This document shows, in pieces, positions 8,901-18,395 of a stretch of 64,000 bases of DNA. Positions within the stretch are counted from its first letter, which is position 1; the number at the start of each line of letters is the position of its first letter. The notes below the pieces were generated by a model that was given only the letters and a program-made list of their open reading frames with translations, ran no database searches and had not been told where the DNA came from. The translations under genes were made by a program, and so were the position numbers. The stretch lies in contig LT598455.1 in the NCBI GenBank assembly GCA_900074725.1, forward strand, positions 807,802-871,801. The letters are read 5' to 3'. This DNA comes from Lachancea dasiensis (lineage: Eukaryota; Ascomycota; Saccharomycetes; Saccharomycetales; Saccharomycetaceae).

Positions 8901-10764
8901 CAAGAAGATCATACAATCGAAAACTCCTCTGAAAAGCGGCGATCATGTCATTATATTATGTGGAAATTCTGTCGAATACGTTGCTATGGTACTCGCTTGC
9001 TTCTACTGCAATTTGGTTGTCATACCCATGGCTCCACTGGTGGAGTCTCATGCTACTGAAGAGGTAGATTTCCTATTGAGCGTAACTGTAAACTACAAGG
9101 TCAAGAGAGTTTTTGTTGATTCAAGTATGCTGGCCATCTTGGAAGACGGAACTTGCATTAGTAAAGCGGTAAGACGCTTCAAACATTTACTTCCAAAAAT
9201 TACTAACTTTTCTAAGATCAAGAAGAAGGCAGACGTTTCCTTTAGTACGCTGAAGAGTTTGTTAAAAGATAAAAATGGACAGGTTACTGTGAGCTCTCAA
9301 GTCTGCGTTGTGTGGATTGACCGTAGGTGCGATAGTCAAAGGGAAATCAATGTGGTGATGACGCATAAAGTCTTACTCCACATGTGTAAAATATTCAAAG
9401 AAACATTGCAATTAACTGCCGACCACCCCTTACTCTCCATGTACACGCATACGACTGGGCTGGGATTCATACAAAGTTGCTTGTTGGGCATTTATGTGGG
9501 CACGACGACGCTGCTCTATAATTCCGACGAGGTGATCTCAGATCCTACCAGTTTTTTGTTGGCGTTACAAAACTTGAGCATTAAAGATTTGATTCTAAGT
9601 CCTGAAATCCTTTATTCTGTTCTAGACTATGCCAATAAACTGATTCAGAACGGAAAATCAATGGGTCCTGGCAAATTCACTTCAAGATCGGTTGCATCTG
9701 CCGTCGGTCCTGATTTTTTTAAAAGGGTCCAGAATATTATGATACCTTCGAGAGGACGACCAAGGACTACTGCAATTGAAAATACTTTGAACAAGTTCCC
9801 CTCAATTTCAATTAACCCTACTCAGTTAAGTTACGTTTATCAACACATGTTCAACCCTTTGATCTCCCTACGTTCTTATCTCGGAATTGCACCAGTAGAT
9901 ACGTATCTGGATCCAACAGCACTGAGAGAAGGAATGATCAAGGAAGTGGATCCCAACACTGCATCGCATGCAGAACTCAGTCAATGTCTAGTGTTACAGG
10001 ACTCAGGTGTGGTTCCGGTTTGCACAGACTTATCAGTTGTCAATCCAGAGACTCTTGAGCCTTGTTACGAAAATGAGATAGGCGAGCTGTGGTGCTGCTC
10101 CGAAGGAAACGCATACGATTACAATATTAGCAGCATAACTGCTGCAGAGAAACTGCTGGATCTGTCTCACACAAAGAGCTCGAAGAGCTCTTTGAAGAAA
10201 CATCCATTCATCTCAGCTCAGTTTAAGTCCAAAATTCGTGGTAACACAGACAATGGACTTTCATATCTGAGAACCGGAGATTTGGGGTTTATCAAAAGTA
10301 TAAGGTGCACAGACTCAAGGGACAATGTCCTCACCCTTTCCCTATTGTACGTGTTGGGGAGCATTAATGAGACTATAGAGATATTGGGCCTAACGCATTT
10401 CGTCATCGATCTCGAGACCACCATTAAAAACGCACACCCCTGTGTTTACAACTGTATGGTGGCCAAAGTAGGAGGTTTAGTAAGCTGTCTGGTGGAATGT
10501 CGTAGCCCGAGAACGTATGAGTACTCCAATCTAACGCCTTTAATTGTAGCTGCTCTATTAGAGAAGAATGGTGTTGTTCTCGATCTCTGCTCCTATGTTA
10601 AGGCCAAATCTGTCGATTATATTACGAAAAGCTGGCAAAACAACCGCATGACACTATTGTCGGACTGGGTTCGCGGCAAGCTGGCGATCGAGGCCCAGTT
10701 CGGAATCAATTACGGCGAGAACAATGCTATCTACCTCTTGTCGGACTTCGACAATAGAGTATGA
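5905..10764 (+). CDS. CMR2: Dip2/DMAP-domain AMP-binding-like protein Cmr2
   Basis: The 1,619-residue product matches yeast Cmr2 (YOR093C, about 1,650 residues), the fungal member of the Dip2 family. Residues 1-45 form a DMAP1-binding-type helix pair (LQQLIQEYRDGDLTAKGYY). A Ser/Asn-rich linker follows to about 130. Two large acyl-AMP ligase-like modules follow, roughly residues 150-750 and 890-1560. The first lacks a proper phosphate-binding loop: where the family has a GTTG-type segment it reads EFTRTPLGRLSGVVI near residue 330. Catalysis in that module is therefore doubtful. Dip2 proteins have been linked to diacylglycerol and lipid homeostasis. There is no intron. Substrate is not predictable from this sequence. 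Confidence 0.93.
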   Translation: MDFSIPSGLSAVTIGRLQQLIQEYRDGDLTAKGYYKKRHELLNIPRVATTTAGSPPPITQSRSIHGRSHSLASNVRSQRSQNTPKMDNYSVDTSSTPSSRHNSMSMYRVTTRNSSGLNGRASSIASPGKRGEEDPSLPVYTPMIPLLPRSESAPMWDSLPAILRARSQLYERETAFICINQRNKETTISWDKLYLRAERVAHELSKHRLYKMAKVLLWFNKDDLIEFSVSLMGCFIAGMVAVPVSLQTYSLSEITQIISLTSATVALISEDCLKQIDNLEYRDSTKVKLTKGGFLAQMTFITTENLGTFSKAKKNKPAFDLPSVSYIEFTRTPLGRLSGVVIKQKILSKQLETMASMLNSRRKPNWTTGDIKRSYKNKRSSSRFTVLSSLDPTRSTGLIFGVLFNIYTGNLLMTVDDRLLQQTGHYENIINKHRVNILLNDQLQLKQVVINYLDNPSLVTSKKNKIDMGCVKWCLTSCTNIDTEVTDMIVHKWLKNLGCLDASQCYSPMLTLLDFGGVFISLKDHLGHLENFPVHDPKLRLQDELFIDKEQLKENIVKPSITAMINSSSSTKDYLRLACFGFPIPDATVCIVNPDDSTLVPDLTIGELWISSASLTDEFYQMDKINEFVFNARLNFKKMLEVSQWAAMDSQVGLPRPSERLNMIMEICSPTKTYIRTKLMGFVHNGKIFVLSLIEDMFLQNKLIRLPNWSHTSDVTRAKNAEQEQANEESGVQSSLTSKRVVQTFYLQHVTENVVRMVDRASEVSVFELPQNKEEHFLVMAIESSLASNAAIATSTNSILPNAQQKEQQEKRMTVVVEQIYKILWIFHRIQPICIMLVSPGSLPRRYCSLEIANSTVEKKFLSGLLNSKFVKFQLDNVILDFIPHSSFVNESIFSEHLSKLRHEAIAQDTAYLTGSSPALTWQTSGIDYRERSLDYRTGTDLAPFPNILEILEWRVRKHGDEIAFNDGKAMTPSSATNSGGLHSKVSWKTFSSFVGCFVKKIIQSKTPLKSGDHVIILCGNSVEYVAMVLACFYCNLVVIPMAPLVESHATEEVDFLLSVTVNYKVKRVFVDSSMLAILEDGTCISKAVRRFKHLLPKITNFSKIKKKADVSFSTLKSLLKDKNGQVTVSSQVCVVWIDRRCDSQREINVVMTHKVLLHMCKIFKETLQLTADHPLLSMYTHTTGLGFIQSCLLGIYVGTTTLLYNSDEVISDPTSFLLALQNLSIKDLILSPEILYSVLDYANKLIQNGKSMGPGKFTSRSVASAVGPDFFKRVQNIMIPSRGRPRTTAIENTLNKFPSISINPTQLSYVYQHMFNPLISLRSYLGIAPVDTYLDPTALREGMIKEVDPNTASHAELSQCLVLQDSGVVPVCTDLSVVNPETLEPCYENEIGELWCCSEGNAYDYNISSITAAEKLLDLSHTKSSKSSLKKHPFISAQFKSKIRGNTDNGLSYLRTGDLGFIKSIRCTDSRDNVLTLSLLYVLGSINETIEILGLTHFVIDLETTIKNAHPCVYNCMVAKVGGLVSCLVECRSPRTYEYSNLTPLIVAALLEKNGVVLDLCSYVKAKSVDYITKSWQNNRMTLLSDWVRGKLAIEAQFGINYGENNAIYLLSDFDNRV

Positions 10765-11088
10765 AACTCAGACAACTTTTGAGATGGCATTCAAACATAA
10801 GTAAAGATTTTACTGTCACTGCTTGACCAGTGGCAGCAACCTTCGTACAGTGCTGTCACTGACTTGATTACCTATTTGTTCTTTGACTTACCTCGAGCAT
10901 CTTGGCACATCATGTACGGTCTAGAGATTGCCGATAAGAAAGTTCGCTGCCAAGTCAGGTTCGACACGCACTATCCCAAAACGTTTCATGACTTCTTGTG
11001 ACAAGGCTCGGTACCACACCTACATATATCTACTTGAAATCTTGGTGCACTCCTACTCAGGTTATTAGCGCACAAGGTCTCTGTGAGT
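10765..11088. other. CMR2 to ECM3-family intergenic region
   Basis: About 320 bp between two genes on the same strand: terminator of the first and promoter of the second. No other feature seen. Confidence 0.5.
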
Positions 11089-12741
11089 ATGTCACTAACT
11101 CTCGGGCAAGCTGTTTGGGCCTCTATAAAGCCTATCATAAAGATCTATTTAATCATTGGATGTGGATTTGGTTTGGCCCGGCTAGATATATTGACAATAG
11201 AAGCAACAAAGAGTATATCAAATATTGTTTTAACCCTGCTGCTACCATGCCTGTCGTTTAATAAAATTGTGGGAAATATCGAAGTTCAAGATATCAAGGA
11301 TGTGGGTATCGTATGTCTATCTGCCGTTCTGGTCTTTGGAACCGGTGTGTTCTTTGCATTCGTGATCCGTTCATTCATGCCTGTGCCGAAAAGGTGGAGG
11401 GGTGGAATTTTAGCTGGTGGAATGTTTCCGAACATCAGCGATTTGCCCATCGCCTACCTACAAACCTTGGACGAAGGTCTGGTTTTTACTGTTGAGCAAG
11501 GGAACAAGGGTGTTGCGATTGTTATTATCTTTTTAGCCATGTTTTCCCTAACCTTGTTCAATCTAGGCGGGTTTCGATTGATAGAAAGTGACTTCAAGTA
11601 CCATGACCAGGAAAGTGCGCTAGTCGATGAAAACTACGAAATGACCGACAAGCGCAATGTCAGCAGTCACGGCTCGAGTTCTGTGGAGCCCAAAACTGGA
11701 GCAGATGAATACACAACCCATGAAAATGGATCAAACGACCGCAATACGCTTCCTTCCCTAACTCCTCAAGATTCCGGCGGTAGCCAACAAAGCGAGGTTT
11801 CTATCGATTCTAACCAGCCCAAGCCTTTGCATCACGAAGGAAGTGTAACTAATCGCAGCTCCAGACGCAGATCTAATGTCAGCTCCATGCACACACAAGA
11901 GCTTCCGGAATATCCGTCGCAGGACATGGCAAATTTGATTCGACAGTACTCCAATGTGGACCAGTTTGGCAGGCGTAGCACTGGTAACCAATCATCGCAA
12001 AGTGTGACACGACAAGCTTCCATTGTCGAAAGAATCAAATATTCGGGACTTACCCGCATGTTGACTTCTGATGCGGCTGTCGGAGCTCAAGATGTCCAAG
12101 AATCGGGAAGAGCGCTGCCGTCATGGCTCTACAGGCTGTCTCCCACTCCTTACATTGTTTTTTTCATAAAGAATTGCTTGAGGCCTTGTTCGCTTGCCGT
12201 AATCGCCGGGCTGATAGTTGCATTTATACCTTGGGTCAAGGCTCTTTTCGTCACCACGTCAAATACGCCGGACATAAAGGGAGCTCCGGATGCTCAGCCT
12301 GCCCTTTCCTTTATCATGGATTTCACGAGTTACGTCGGAGCCGCGTCTGTTCCTTTTGGTCTGCTTTTGCTGGGAGGTACGCTTGGACGTTTGAAAATCA
12401 AAAAGCTCCACCCCGGGTTTTGGAAAAGCGCTGCAATTTTGGTTGCTTTGCGACTCTGTTTAATGCCCGTCTTTGGCGTCCTGTGGTGTAATCGACTAGT
12501 GAAAGCCGGCTGGGCAAATTGGGATGACGATGCCATGTTGCTGTTTGTCATTTGCATCGACTGGGCTCTTCCGAGCATGACTGCCCAAATCTATTTTACT
12601 GCCAGCTATACACCAACTGATGCCGTAGATACGGTACAGTTAGACTGTATCTCTTTCTACTTGATGATTCAATACCCTGTAATGGCCATCACACTGCCCG
12701 TCTTGGTAACATATTTCCTTAAGGTCCAAATGAAGGTATAA
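11089..12741 (+). CDS. ECM3: Auxin-efflux-carrier-family membrane protein (Ecm3/YNL095C)
   Basis: A 550-residue membrane protein of the Mem_trans (auxin efflux carrier-like) family. Several transmembrane segments lie in residues 10-180 and again in 350-545. A long Ser/Asn-rich cytoplasmic loop with phosphorylatable RRxS motifs separates them. Blocks such as KRWRGGILAGGMFPNISDLPIAYLQ and TSYVGAASVPFGL are nearly the same in S. cerevisiae Ecm3 and its ohnolog YNL095C; this single gene represents both. The frame extends two codons upstream through a GTG, but the first ATG is at 11089. Orientation relative to CMR2 differs from YOR092W and agrees with YNL095C. Transport substrate is unknown; S. 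cerevisiae Ecm3 was linked to cell wall phenotypes. Confidence 0.93.
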   Translation: MSLTLGQAVWASIKPIIKIYLIIGCGFGLARLDILTIEATKSISNIVLTLLLPCLSFNKIVGNIEVQDIKDVGIVCLSAVLVFGTGVFFAFVIRSFMPVPKRWRGGILAGGMFPNISDLPIAYLQTLDEGLVFTVEQGNKGVAIVIIFLAMFSLTLFNLGGFRLIESDFKYHDQESALVDENYEMTDKRNVSSHGSSSVEPKTGADEYTTHENGSNDRNTLPSLTPQDSGGSQQSEVSIDSNQPKPLHHEGSVTNRSSRRRSNVSSMHTQELPEYPSQDMANLIRQYSNVDQFGRRSTGNQSSQSVTRQASIVERIKYSGLTRMLTSDAAVGAQDVQESGRALPSWLYRLSPTPYIVFFIKNCLRPCSLAVIAGLIVAFIPWVKALFVTTSNTPDIKGAPDAQPALSFIMDFTSYVGAASVPFGLLLLGGTLGRLKIKKLHPGFWKSAAILVALRLCLMPVFGVLWCNRLVKAGWANWDDDAMLLFVICIDWALPSMTAQIYFTASYTPTDAVDTVQLDCISFYLMIQYPVMAITLPVLVTYFLKVQMKV

Positions 12742-13120
12742 CTAACACATAATATTATAGAAGCTCGTCCATTTATGTAACATAACCTACTAACCAAATC
12801 TGCATTCCCGTAAGGTTGGTTTAGGCGATTCTTGTTAGCGAGTATATCTGTATTCGTGGTATGAATATTATAAAGTCATCTCATCTTAACATTAATTCGG
12901 TTACTGAATTGAAGATCCTAGGAACCCTTCATTTTAAGGTTGGATCTATACAAGAGCTAATTTCTTTGTATACTTTAGGCTTGGGAGACATTTGAAATCA
13001 AGACAAGACATTTGTCAAATAGCCGGTTTGTTGGATTTCAGAAGTGTTTTGTACCAGACAAGATCGATCTCTCTGTCTAAGCGGTTCAAGCGGCGAGGAC
13101 TCTGGCGTAAAAGGAGCAAG
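12742..13120. other. ECM3-family to APP1 intergenic region
   Basis: About 380 bp between genes on the same strand. The APP1 frame is open upstream to about 12992 but has no ATG before 13121, so this is treated as 5' leader and promoter. Confidence 0.5.
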
Positions 13121-14881
13121 ATGAGCAACAATGATGAGCTCAAAGGTAACTCGACGGCATTAAACAAAAGGCAAAGGTTTTTAAACATCATGCGCACGAC
13201 AAGAGATGTCTATGTGCCAACGTTTAGCACCACCATCTCGCAGCTTAAATCGGATGCAAGCAGCACCATCAAGAGCTATTACGATGCATCTGCTGTTCCT
13301 GGGAGCTCCTCTGGAGCCCCTGTGTGGCCCACAGACATGAAAACGCTGGTGTACCCGTCTTACACGCGAATAGTTCCCGATGGTCACTACGAAACACACA
13401 TCAGGGGTTTGGTATTTACACCCGGGACGATGAACCGGAAATCCAGACTGATTCTGTCTTTCTGCCGGCAATTGATTCGGCCTGCTTCTCCCGGTGAGAA
13501 GGTACCTTTGGAAGACGACAAGGAAGAGATCCCGTTTAATGACTCCCAGTCCACCGTTGAATTGTCGCCAGCGTCTCCATCACTTGCTTTGGATTCCACG
13601 GACGAAAGCACCCTCCGAGCGAGGATAGCCGGATTTTTGCAAAAGCATATTATGGGGGTAACAGTGGTTACAGATATTTCTAACCAAGATGGCACCGAGA
13701 GTGAATGTACCTACGTGGCTACGGATAATTGGGGGAATTACGATATCAGAGTGGTGACAAAATTCAAACCGGAGAAAATATCGGTAACTATAGATGTTCC
13801 CGATGGAGTGTCAACTGAATGCCCGGTAAATTTTGTTCAAGATCGCGGATTTGCCCTGATCAGCGATGTTGACGATACCATAAAGCACACCGGTGTGACG
13901 GGAGATAAGAGATCCCTCTTCACTAATGTATTCGTTCACGACTTCAAGCTATGGTCTGTCCCCGGGATGCCACTGTGGTATAATACTTTAAGAGATACAG
14001 AAACAGTTGACTTCTTTTACGTTTCCAATTGCCCGTTCCAACTGTATTCTTTGATTGAAGAGTATATTTTCCAAAATTTTCCCCGAGGTCCGCTCTTTCT
14101 CAAGCAGTATTCTGGCAATCTGGTCTCCAGTTTGATGTCATCAAGCGCAAAACGAAAGTTGGGATCAATACTTAGTGTCCTTGCAGACTTCCCACACAAA
14201 AAATTCATTCTAGTGGGCGACTCTGGTGAAAGAGATTTGGAGGCCTACACAGAGGCTGTAAAACAGTTCCCAGGTCAAATATCAGCAATTTATATTCGTG
14301 CCTGTAAAGATTCCATGAGCGATCTCGCCGTGAATGATTCAAAGGTGGTAAATGAGTTGAATTCTATGATCGAAAAGAATTATCATCAGGATTTGAAGTT
14401 GACGAGTGATAAATGCACAATAAAGACACAGGAGCAAGCTGACCCAAATTATTTGCATACCCGTCATTTAGCCAAACTCGACGCACAATCTAAAAGTGCG
14501 CCAACTAAACCCTTAAAAAAACCGACATTGGACGTTGCTCAGCAAATGGAAATTGAATGTTCTAAAAAGGGAAACCCCCCTCTTCCACCTAGAAAACCTG
14601 CCACATTCAATGGACGGGACAAAGATCCGTTAACGTTCAATCGCAGTAACACTGACGATGTAGTTTATTGTACGCCCTCCTCACAAAATGATTATGGTGC
14701 GTACTCTACATTCTTCGATTCCAGGGCTGATTCCTGGCGTCAAAGAGTCATGCATACAATTTTGGAATTCAAAAACTGTGGTGCTGATGTCCGCGTTCAA
14801 TTTTTTACACAGCCTGAGTTGTGTTTAGAAGATAGTATAGCAACTATTAGAAGGGAAAAGAATGGACAAGATGCCCGCTGA
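13121..14881 (+). CDS. APP1: Actin-patch Mg-dependent phosphatidate phosphatase App1
   Basis: App1 dephosphorylates phosphatidate to diacylglycerol at cortical actin patches. The 586-residue product is almost the same length as S. cerevisiae App1 (587, YNL094W). The HAD-type catalytic motif DxDxT is D249-V-D-D-T253 inside LISDVDDTIKHTGVTG. Downstream blocks FYVSN.P, GPLFLKQYSGN and KKFILVGDSGE.DLEAY are conserved. A proline-rich SH3 ligand (PPLPPRKPA) lies near residue 487, fitting recruitment to actin patches by SH3 proteins. The C-terminus keeps the family ending SLEDSIATIR. The ATG at 13121 was chosen because the upstream in-frame extension has no ATG and its basic sequence has no counterpart in App1. 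Confidence 0.96.
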   Translation: MSNNDELKGNSTALNKRQRFLNIMRTTRDVYVPTFSTTISQLKSDASSTIKSYYDASAVPGSSSGAPVWPTDMKTLVYPSYTRIVPDGHYETHIRGLVFTPGTMNRKSRLILSFCRQLIRPASPGEKVPLEDDKEEIPFNDSQSTVELSPASPSLALDSTDESTLRARIAGFLQKHIMGVTVVTDISNQDGTESECTYVATDNWGNYDIRVVTKFKPEKISVTIDVPDGVSTECPVNFVQDRGFALISDVDDTIKHTGVTGDKRSLFTNVFVHDFKLWSVPGMPLWYNTLRDTETVDFFYVSNCPFQLYSLIEEYIFQNFPRGPLFLKQYSGNLVSSLMSSSAKRKLGSILSVLADFPHKKFILVGDSGERDLEAYTEAVKQFPGQISAIYIRACKDSMSDLAVNDSKVVNELNSMIEKNYHQDLKLTSDKCTIKTQEQADPNYLHTRHLAKLDAQSKSAPTKPLKKPTLDVAQQMEIECSKKGNPPLPPRKPATFNGRDKDPLTFNRSNTDDVVYCTPSSQNDYGAYSTFFDSRADSWRQRVMHTILEFKNCGADVRVQFFTQPELCLEDSIATIRREKNGQDAR

Positions 14882-15062
14882 TGGACCTTTCTAATTAGTT
14901 TTTAAAGTAACTTTTGATGATGATAATGAAAACACTTATTCTATTATGATTACAAGAACTATGGAGTTGCAAATACAACGCATGATATTGTTGACCGTGT
15001 ATTAAGTCTTCTGTGATGAACCATTGGGGAAAATGGGTTTATATGTAGGAAGATTAGTATCT

Positions 15063-16091
15063 TCATGCAGATGCAGTGGTAGGGCTTTTTGAAACAATAT
15101 CAAAGGTTGGGTTGCTACCATCACCGTAATCCTTAATACCGTCACCGGACTTGCTCTCGGCTTCCTTCAAAGCTTTCGTGAACTCTGACAAGTCCCACGC
15201 AGATCCTTTAGTAGCATCCAAATCGTCCACCTCGGCAAATTTCTTATCTTCCATGTAGTTCTTGAGCACGATTTCACGACCAGATGGCTTGCGTTTGCCC
15301 ATTTCCTTCCTGTCGGCATTGATTTTCTTGGTAACGTGGTCCTGTTTCCATTGGGCAAAATTGGCCACGGTGATTGGAGTCAACTTTGCCTTGTCCAAAC
15401 GCTCTCTTTCCGTCTCAATGAACTCTTCCAACGTAATCTTGGGCTGGCTATCTAGCGCTTCTCTTTCCAAACGCTTTTGCTCCTTGGTTTTCAGCACAAA
15501 TCCTTCGGGCAAGGAATGCTTATACATACACTTGTCGCCGTTATTGGGACAGACCCAAAACCAACCATACTTCCCATTCTCCACAGCCTCGATAAAAAAT
15601 TTACAGACCTTGTCTGTCGTGGTTCTTGGGTTACCATGTTTGGAGAGAATGACGGATCTCAACTTTTCTTCATCCCAGGACTCCATGGTATCTTCCTCTT
15701 TCTCCTTTCTGGCGTCCTGGTACAAGTCTTTCTTTTCCACGCGGCGACCCACATTCGGATCGTGCGAAAATTTACATCTTGCTCCTTTGTTACAGTTACC
15801 AATTTTGAACATCGCACAGAGCACTGTTTTGGGGTCCACACCAGATCTGAGAGACTGATCCATTGCAGGGTTGAACAGCGCTCTTCTCTCGGCCTCTTCC
15901 CGCTCTCTCTGGGCTTTTTCTTCAGCCTTTTTCCGCTTCATCTCCTCCTTCTTCGGGTCTGACTGTGTCTGCACCTGCTGGATAAACTTCTGCACCTTCG
16001 TCGACCTATTCTTATTCTTCATCCCAAACGTCTTATCCACATTGTCTTTCTTCTTGGCTGGCTGCTGCTGCTGCTTCTTTTTAGGTGGCAT
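15063..16091 (-). CDS. TMA46: CCCH zinc-finger DFRP protein Tma46
   Basis: A translation-machinery-associated protein that binds and stabilises the DRG-type GTPase Rbg1. The 342-residue product (345 in S. cerevisiae, YOR091W) starts with a Lys/Gln-rich basic segment and a charged helix. It has two CCCH fingers: C92, C100, C106, H110 and C163, C181, C188, H192. A C-terminal DFRP-type region follows (about 215-300). The gene is convergent with APP1 and divergent from PTC5, and the short 181-bp gap to APP1 holds only 3' ends. Confidence 0.95.
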   Translation of the reverse strand: MPPKKKQQQQPAKKKDNVDKTFGMKNKNRSTKVQKFIQQVQTQSDPKKEEMKRKKAEEKAQREREEAERRALFNPAMDQSLRSGVDPKTVLCAMFKIGNCNKGARCKFSHDPNVGRRVEKKDLYQDARKEKEEDTMESWDEEKLRSVILSKHGNPRTTTDKVCKFFIEAVENGKYGWFWVCPNNGDKCMYKHSLPEGFVLKTKEQKRLEREALDSQPKITLEEFIETERERLDKAKLTPITVANFAQWKQDHVTKKINADRKEMGKRKPSGREIVLKNYMEDKKFAEVDDLDATKGSAWDLSEFTKALKEAESKSGDGIKDYGDGSNPTFDIVSKSPTTASA

Positions 16092-16407
16092 CTTGACGGA
16101 TTTTTTAGCTGAAAAAAAATGTTACCAATTTCCAAATACCCAGGAATCGATCTAATAATATAAACAGGTTGGATAACAGCTAGTTTCCTTGTGGTAAAAC
16201 CTTTCAAACCTGTTCTCAATGGTGAAGCAAATTTCAATGAATTTCGATCAAAAAAAATTGACGAAGAAAAGCTTGTCATCATTATCACTTTCTACTAACA
16301 TCACCACTTTTGAGTTAAAGGCTAAAAGCCTTTAACTAAAGGGAACTCACACCAACATCGTCTGAAGTCAACAGAGGTCGTGACAAGCTGGTAAAAGTGG
16401 CGCAATA
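16092..16407. other. Divergent TMA46/PTC5 promoter region
   Basis: About 315 bp shared by two divergent genes. It contains a perfect 10-bp inverted repeat, listed separately. Confidence 0.5.
16314..16336. repeat. Perfect hairpin in shared promoter
   Basis: Arms GTTAAAGGCT and AGCCTTTAAC are perfect inverted copies separated by AAA. The hairpin lies 72 bp before the PTC5 start. It may be a dimeric factor site; no known yeast factor motif is recognised. Confidence 0.6.
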
Positions 16408-17850
16408 ATGGCTCTAATTCCCGGACTGGCCAGAAGATATGCAGGTCGCGTTTTGGGCCAAAATGTAATGAGAAACGGAGCATTTTTAGCTGCAGGGTCG
16501 TTGGTTTTGAGTTATGCAGTTTGGAACCAGCAACTTGTGTCGTCCGAAAGCGTCAAAGGAATCAAACAGTTCAGCTCGCAACCAGATGGCTCTGGTTCGG
16601 AAGCCCTCAATACTATTACGCTTTTGTCTGAAAACCAGGTCACCCAGCGTCTGCGGCAGCTGGACCAAAGTTTCTATGTCCAGCGGGGACAAGGCATCTT
16701 AAGGTACGACACGGCTCAGCTGCCATCCAACTCTCCCATCGAAGATTCGCACGTGGAGCAGGTGATAACGGTTCCGGGCTTAAAGGCTGGAAAGGACACA
16801 GACTTGTATTTTTTTGGAATATTTGACGGTCACGGCGGGCCCTACACGAGCGCGAAACTTGCTCAGAGCCTTGTGCCGTACGTAGCACATAAACTGGGAC
16901 AGGTTTACGGGTCGGACCCGGGAGCTGTAGAGCAGGCGTCTTCTGCCGCTGTGGACGCTGCAATGACTTCAGCATTCCTGGGTTTGGACCGCGACCTTAT
17001 CTTTGGATCGCTAGGAAAGCTGCTACAGGAACCCAGCAAGCAGACTCTTGTGAGTGCCCTACCAGCGATATCAGGCTCTTGTGCTCTTCTAACGATGTTT
17101 GACTCTCACAACTCTATTTTGAAATGCGCAGTGACGGGTGACTCCAGAGCATTGTTAGGCTGTCAAGACGCTAACGGCCAGTGGTCTGTCAAACCATTAT
17201 CCGTTGATCAGACAGGTGACAATATCGATGAGGTCAATCGCATCAGAAACGAGCATCCGGGGGAGCCGGGCGCTGTGCGTAACGGCCGTGTTTTGGGCTC
17301 CTTACAACCGTCAAGGGCCTTTGGAGATCACCGCTATAAAGTCAAGGAGGTAGGTGGGAAGAGCTTCCGTGATTTACCTGACCATTTAAAGGTATACTTC
17401 CGGCGTGAACCACGGGACTGTAAAACACCGCCGTATGTCACCGCAGAGCCCGTAATTACTACTACTCCTGTCGATTCAAATGCCAGGTTCATGGTCTTGG
17501 CCTCAGACGGTCTATTTGAATTGCTGGAAAACGACCAAATCATGAAGTTGGTGGTGTCGTGGATGGACAAAGAAAAAAACACACAATCTAAGCCCTTGTC
17601 ACACCCTTCCAACTATTTGCTGGAAGACAAGAACGCTGCCACCCACCTAATCAGAAATGCACTAAGCGCCGGTGGCCAGCGCGATTATGTCTCAACTCTC
17701 GTTAGCATTCCGTCTCCGATGAGCCGCAAATACAGAGACGATCTTACTGTCACTGTTGTCTTTTTTGGCGACGAGGCTGATCCTACTAGTACATCCGGTC
17801 AACTTATCTTGAACCCGGACGCCACTGCACCTCTCAAAGCAAAGCTATGA
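16408..17850 (+). CDS. PTC5: Mitochondrial PP2C phosphatase Ptc5
   Basis: A type 2C protein phosphatase that in yeast activates the pyruvate dehydrogenase complex by dephosphorylating Pda1 in the mitochondrial intermembrane space or matrix. The N-terminus (MALIPGLARRYAGRVLG) is a basic amphipathic presequence followed by a hydrophobic stretch. Metal-binding PP2C motifs are FGIFDGHGG (D140), the central SGSCALLT and GDSRALLG, and VLASDGLFELL near the C-terminus. At 480 residues it is shorter than S. cerevisiae Ptc5 (572, YOR090C), which has longer inserts. Divergent from TMA46, as in S. cerevisiae. Confidence 0.94.
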   Translation: MALIPGLARRYAGRVLGQNVMRNGAFLAAGSLVLSYAVWNQQLVSSESVKGIKQFSSQPDGSGSEALNTITLLSENQVTQRLRQLDQSFYVQRGQGILRYDTAQLPSNSPIEDSHVEQVITVPGLKAGKDTDLYFFGIFDGHGGPYTSAKLAQSLVPYVAHKLGQVYGSDPGAVEQASSAAVDAAMTSAFLGLDRDLIFGSLGKLLQEPSKQTLVSALPAISGSCALLTMFDSHNSILKCAVTGDSRALLGCQDANGQWSVKPLSVDQTGDNIDEVNRIRNEHPGEPGAVRNGRVLGSLQPSRAFGDHRYKVKEVGGKSFRDLPDHLKVYFRREPRDCKTPPYVTAEPVITTTPVDSNARFMVLASDGLFELLENDQIMKLVVSWMDKEKNTQSKPLSHPSNYLLEDKNAATHLIRNALSAGGQRDYVSTLVSIPSPMSRKYRDDLTVTVVFFGDEADPTSTSGQLILNPDATAPLKAKL

Positions 17851-18395
17851 ACTTGGCACTATTACTCGGGATTTAAGAAAGATGGAAACATAATAGAAGT
17901 AGCACCGTTTGAGCTTCTCATTACAAAGTTACTACGATCGTGGACTTCTCTCATCTGCTGCAGTCTATATACATCGACAAGCGATTATCATGGAGCTTTT
18001 CACGATCCAGTATCGCCCACATCCAAAAAATGATTGTGTTAAAGAATTTCAGTAGTTCCAGTGATGCTACCTGAGTAGTTATGGTTGATCGAAGTGACTG
18101 GAATGGGGTCACTGGCTCTACTTGGGTCCAAGTCTAGGCGAGATGACTTAGTTACCTTCGTGTATAGTGCTACTGGCCATCGAATATTGATTAATATCAG
18201 ATAATATTCCAAGGGAGACAGTTGTTGAAAGTACACACCTCAAATACTCCAAATTCGTCAGGACGTTTTTGGTTTGATTTGCACGAGCTTGATAGATTTT
18301 CATTCGAGTTCAGTGAAACTTACATTTCAGCGGAATTTTGTTTCTCGGTTCAAGCAGCGATATTCAAGACAAAGCAGCCAACCCATATTGTAAGT
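17851..18395. other. PTC5 to VPS21 intergenic region
   Basis: About 545 bp between same-strand genes. The VPS21 frame is open back to 18222 but only through a TTG, and the residues there do not match Rab5 proteins. No other feature seen. Confidence 0.5.

Noticed and set aside
12992-13120. N-terminal extension of APP1
   Set aside because: It starts with TTG, has no ATG, and App1 has no matching segment; the ATG at 13121 gives the family length.
18222-18395. N-terminal extension of VPS21
   Set aside because: Starts with TTG; Rab5 proteins begin at the Met of MNTSVTS.
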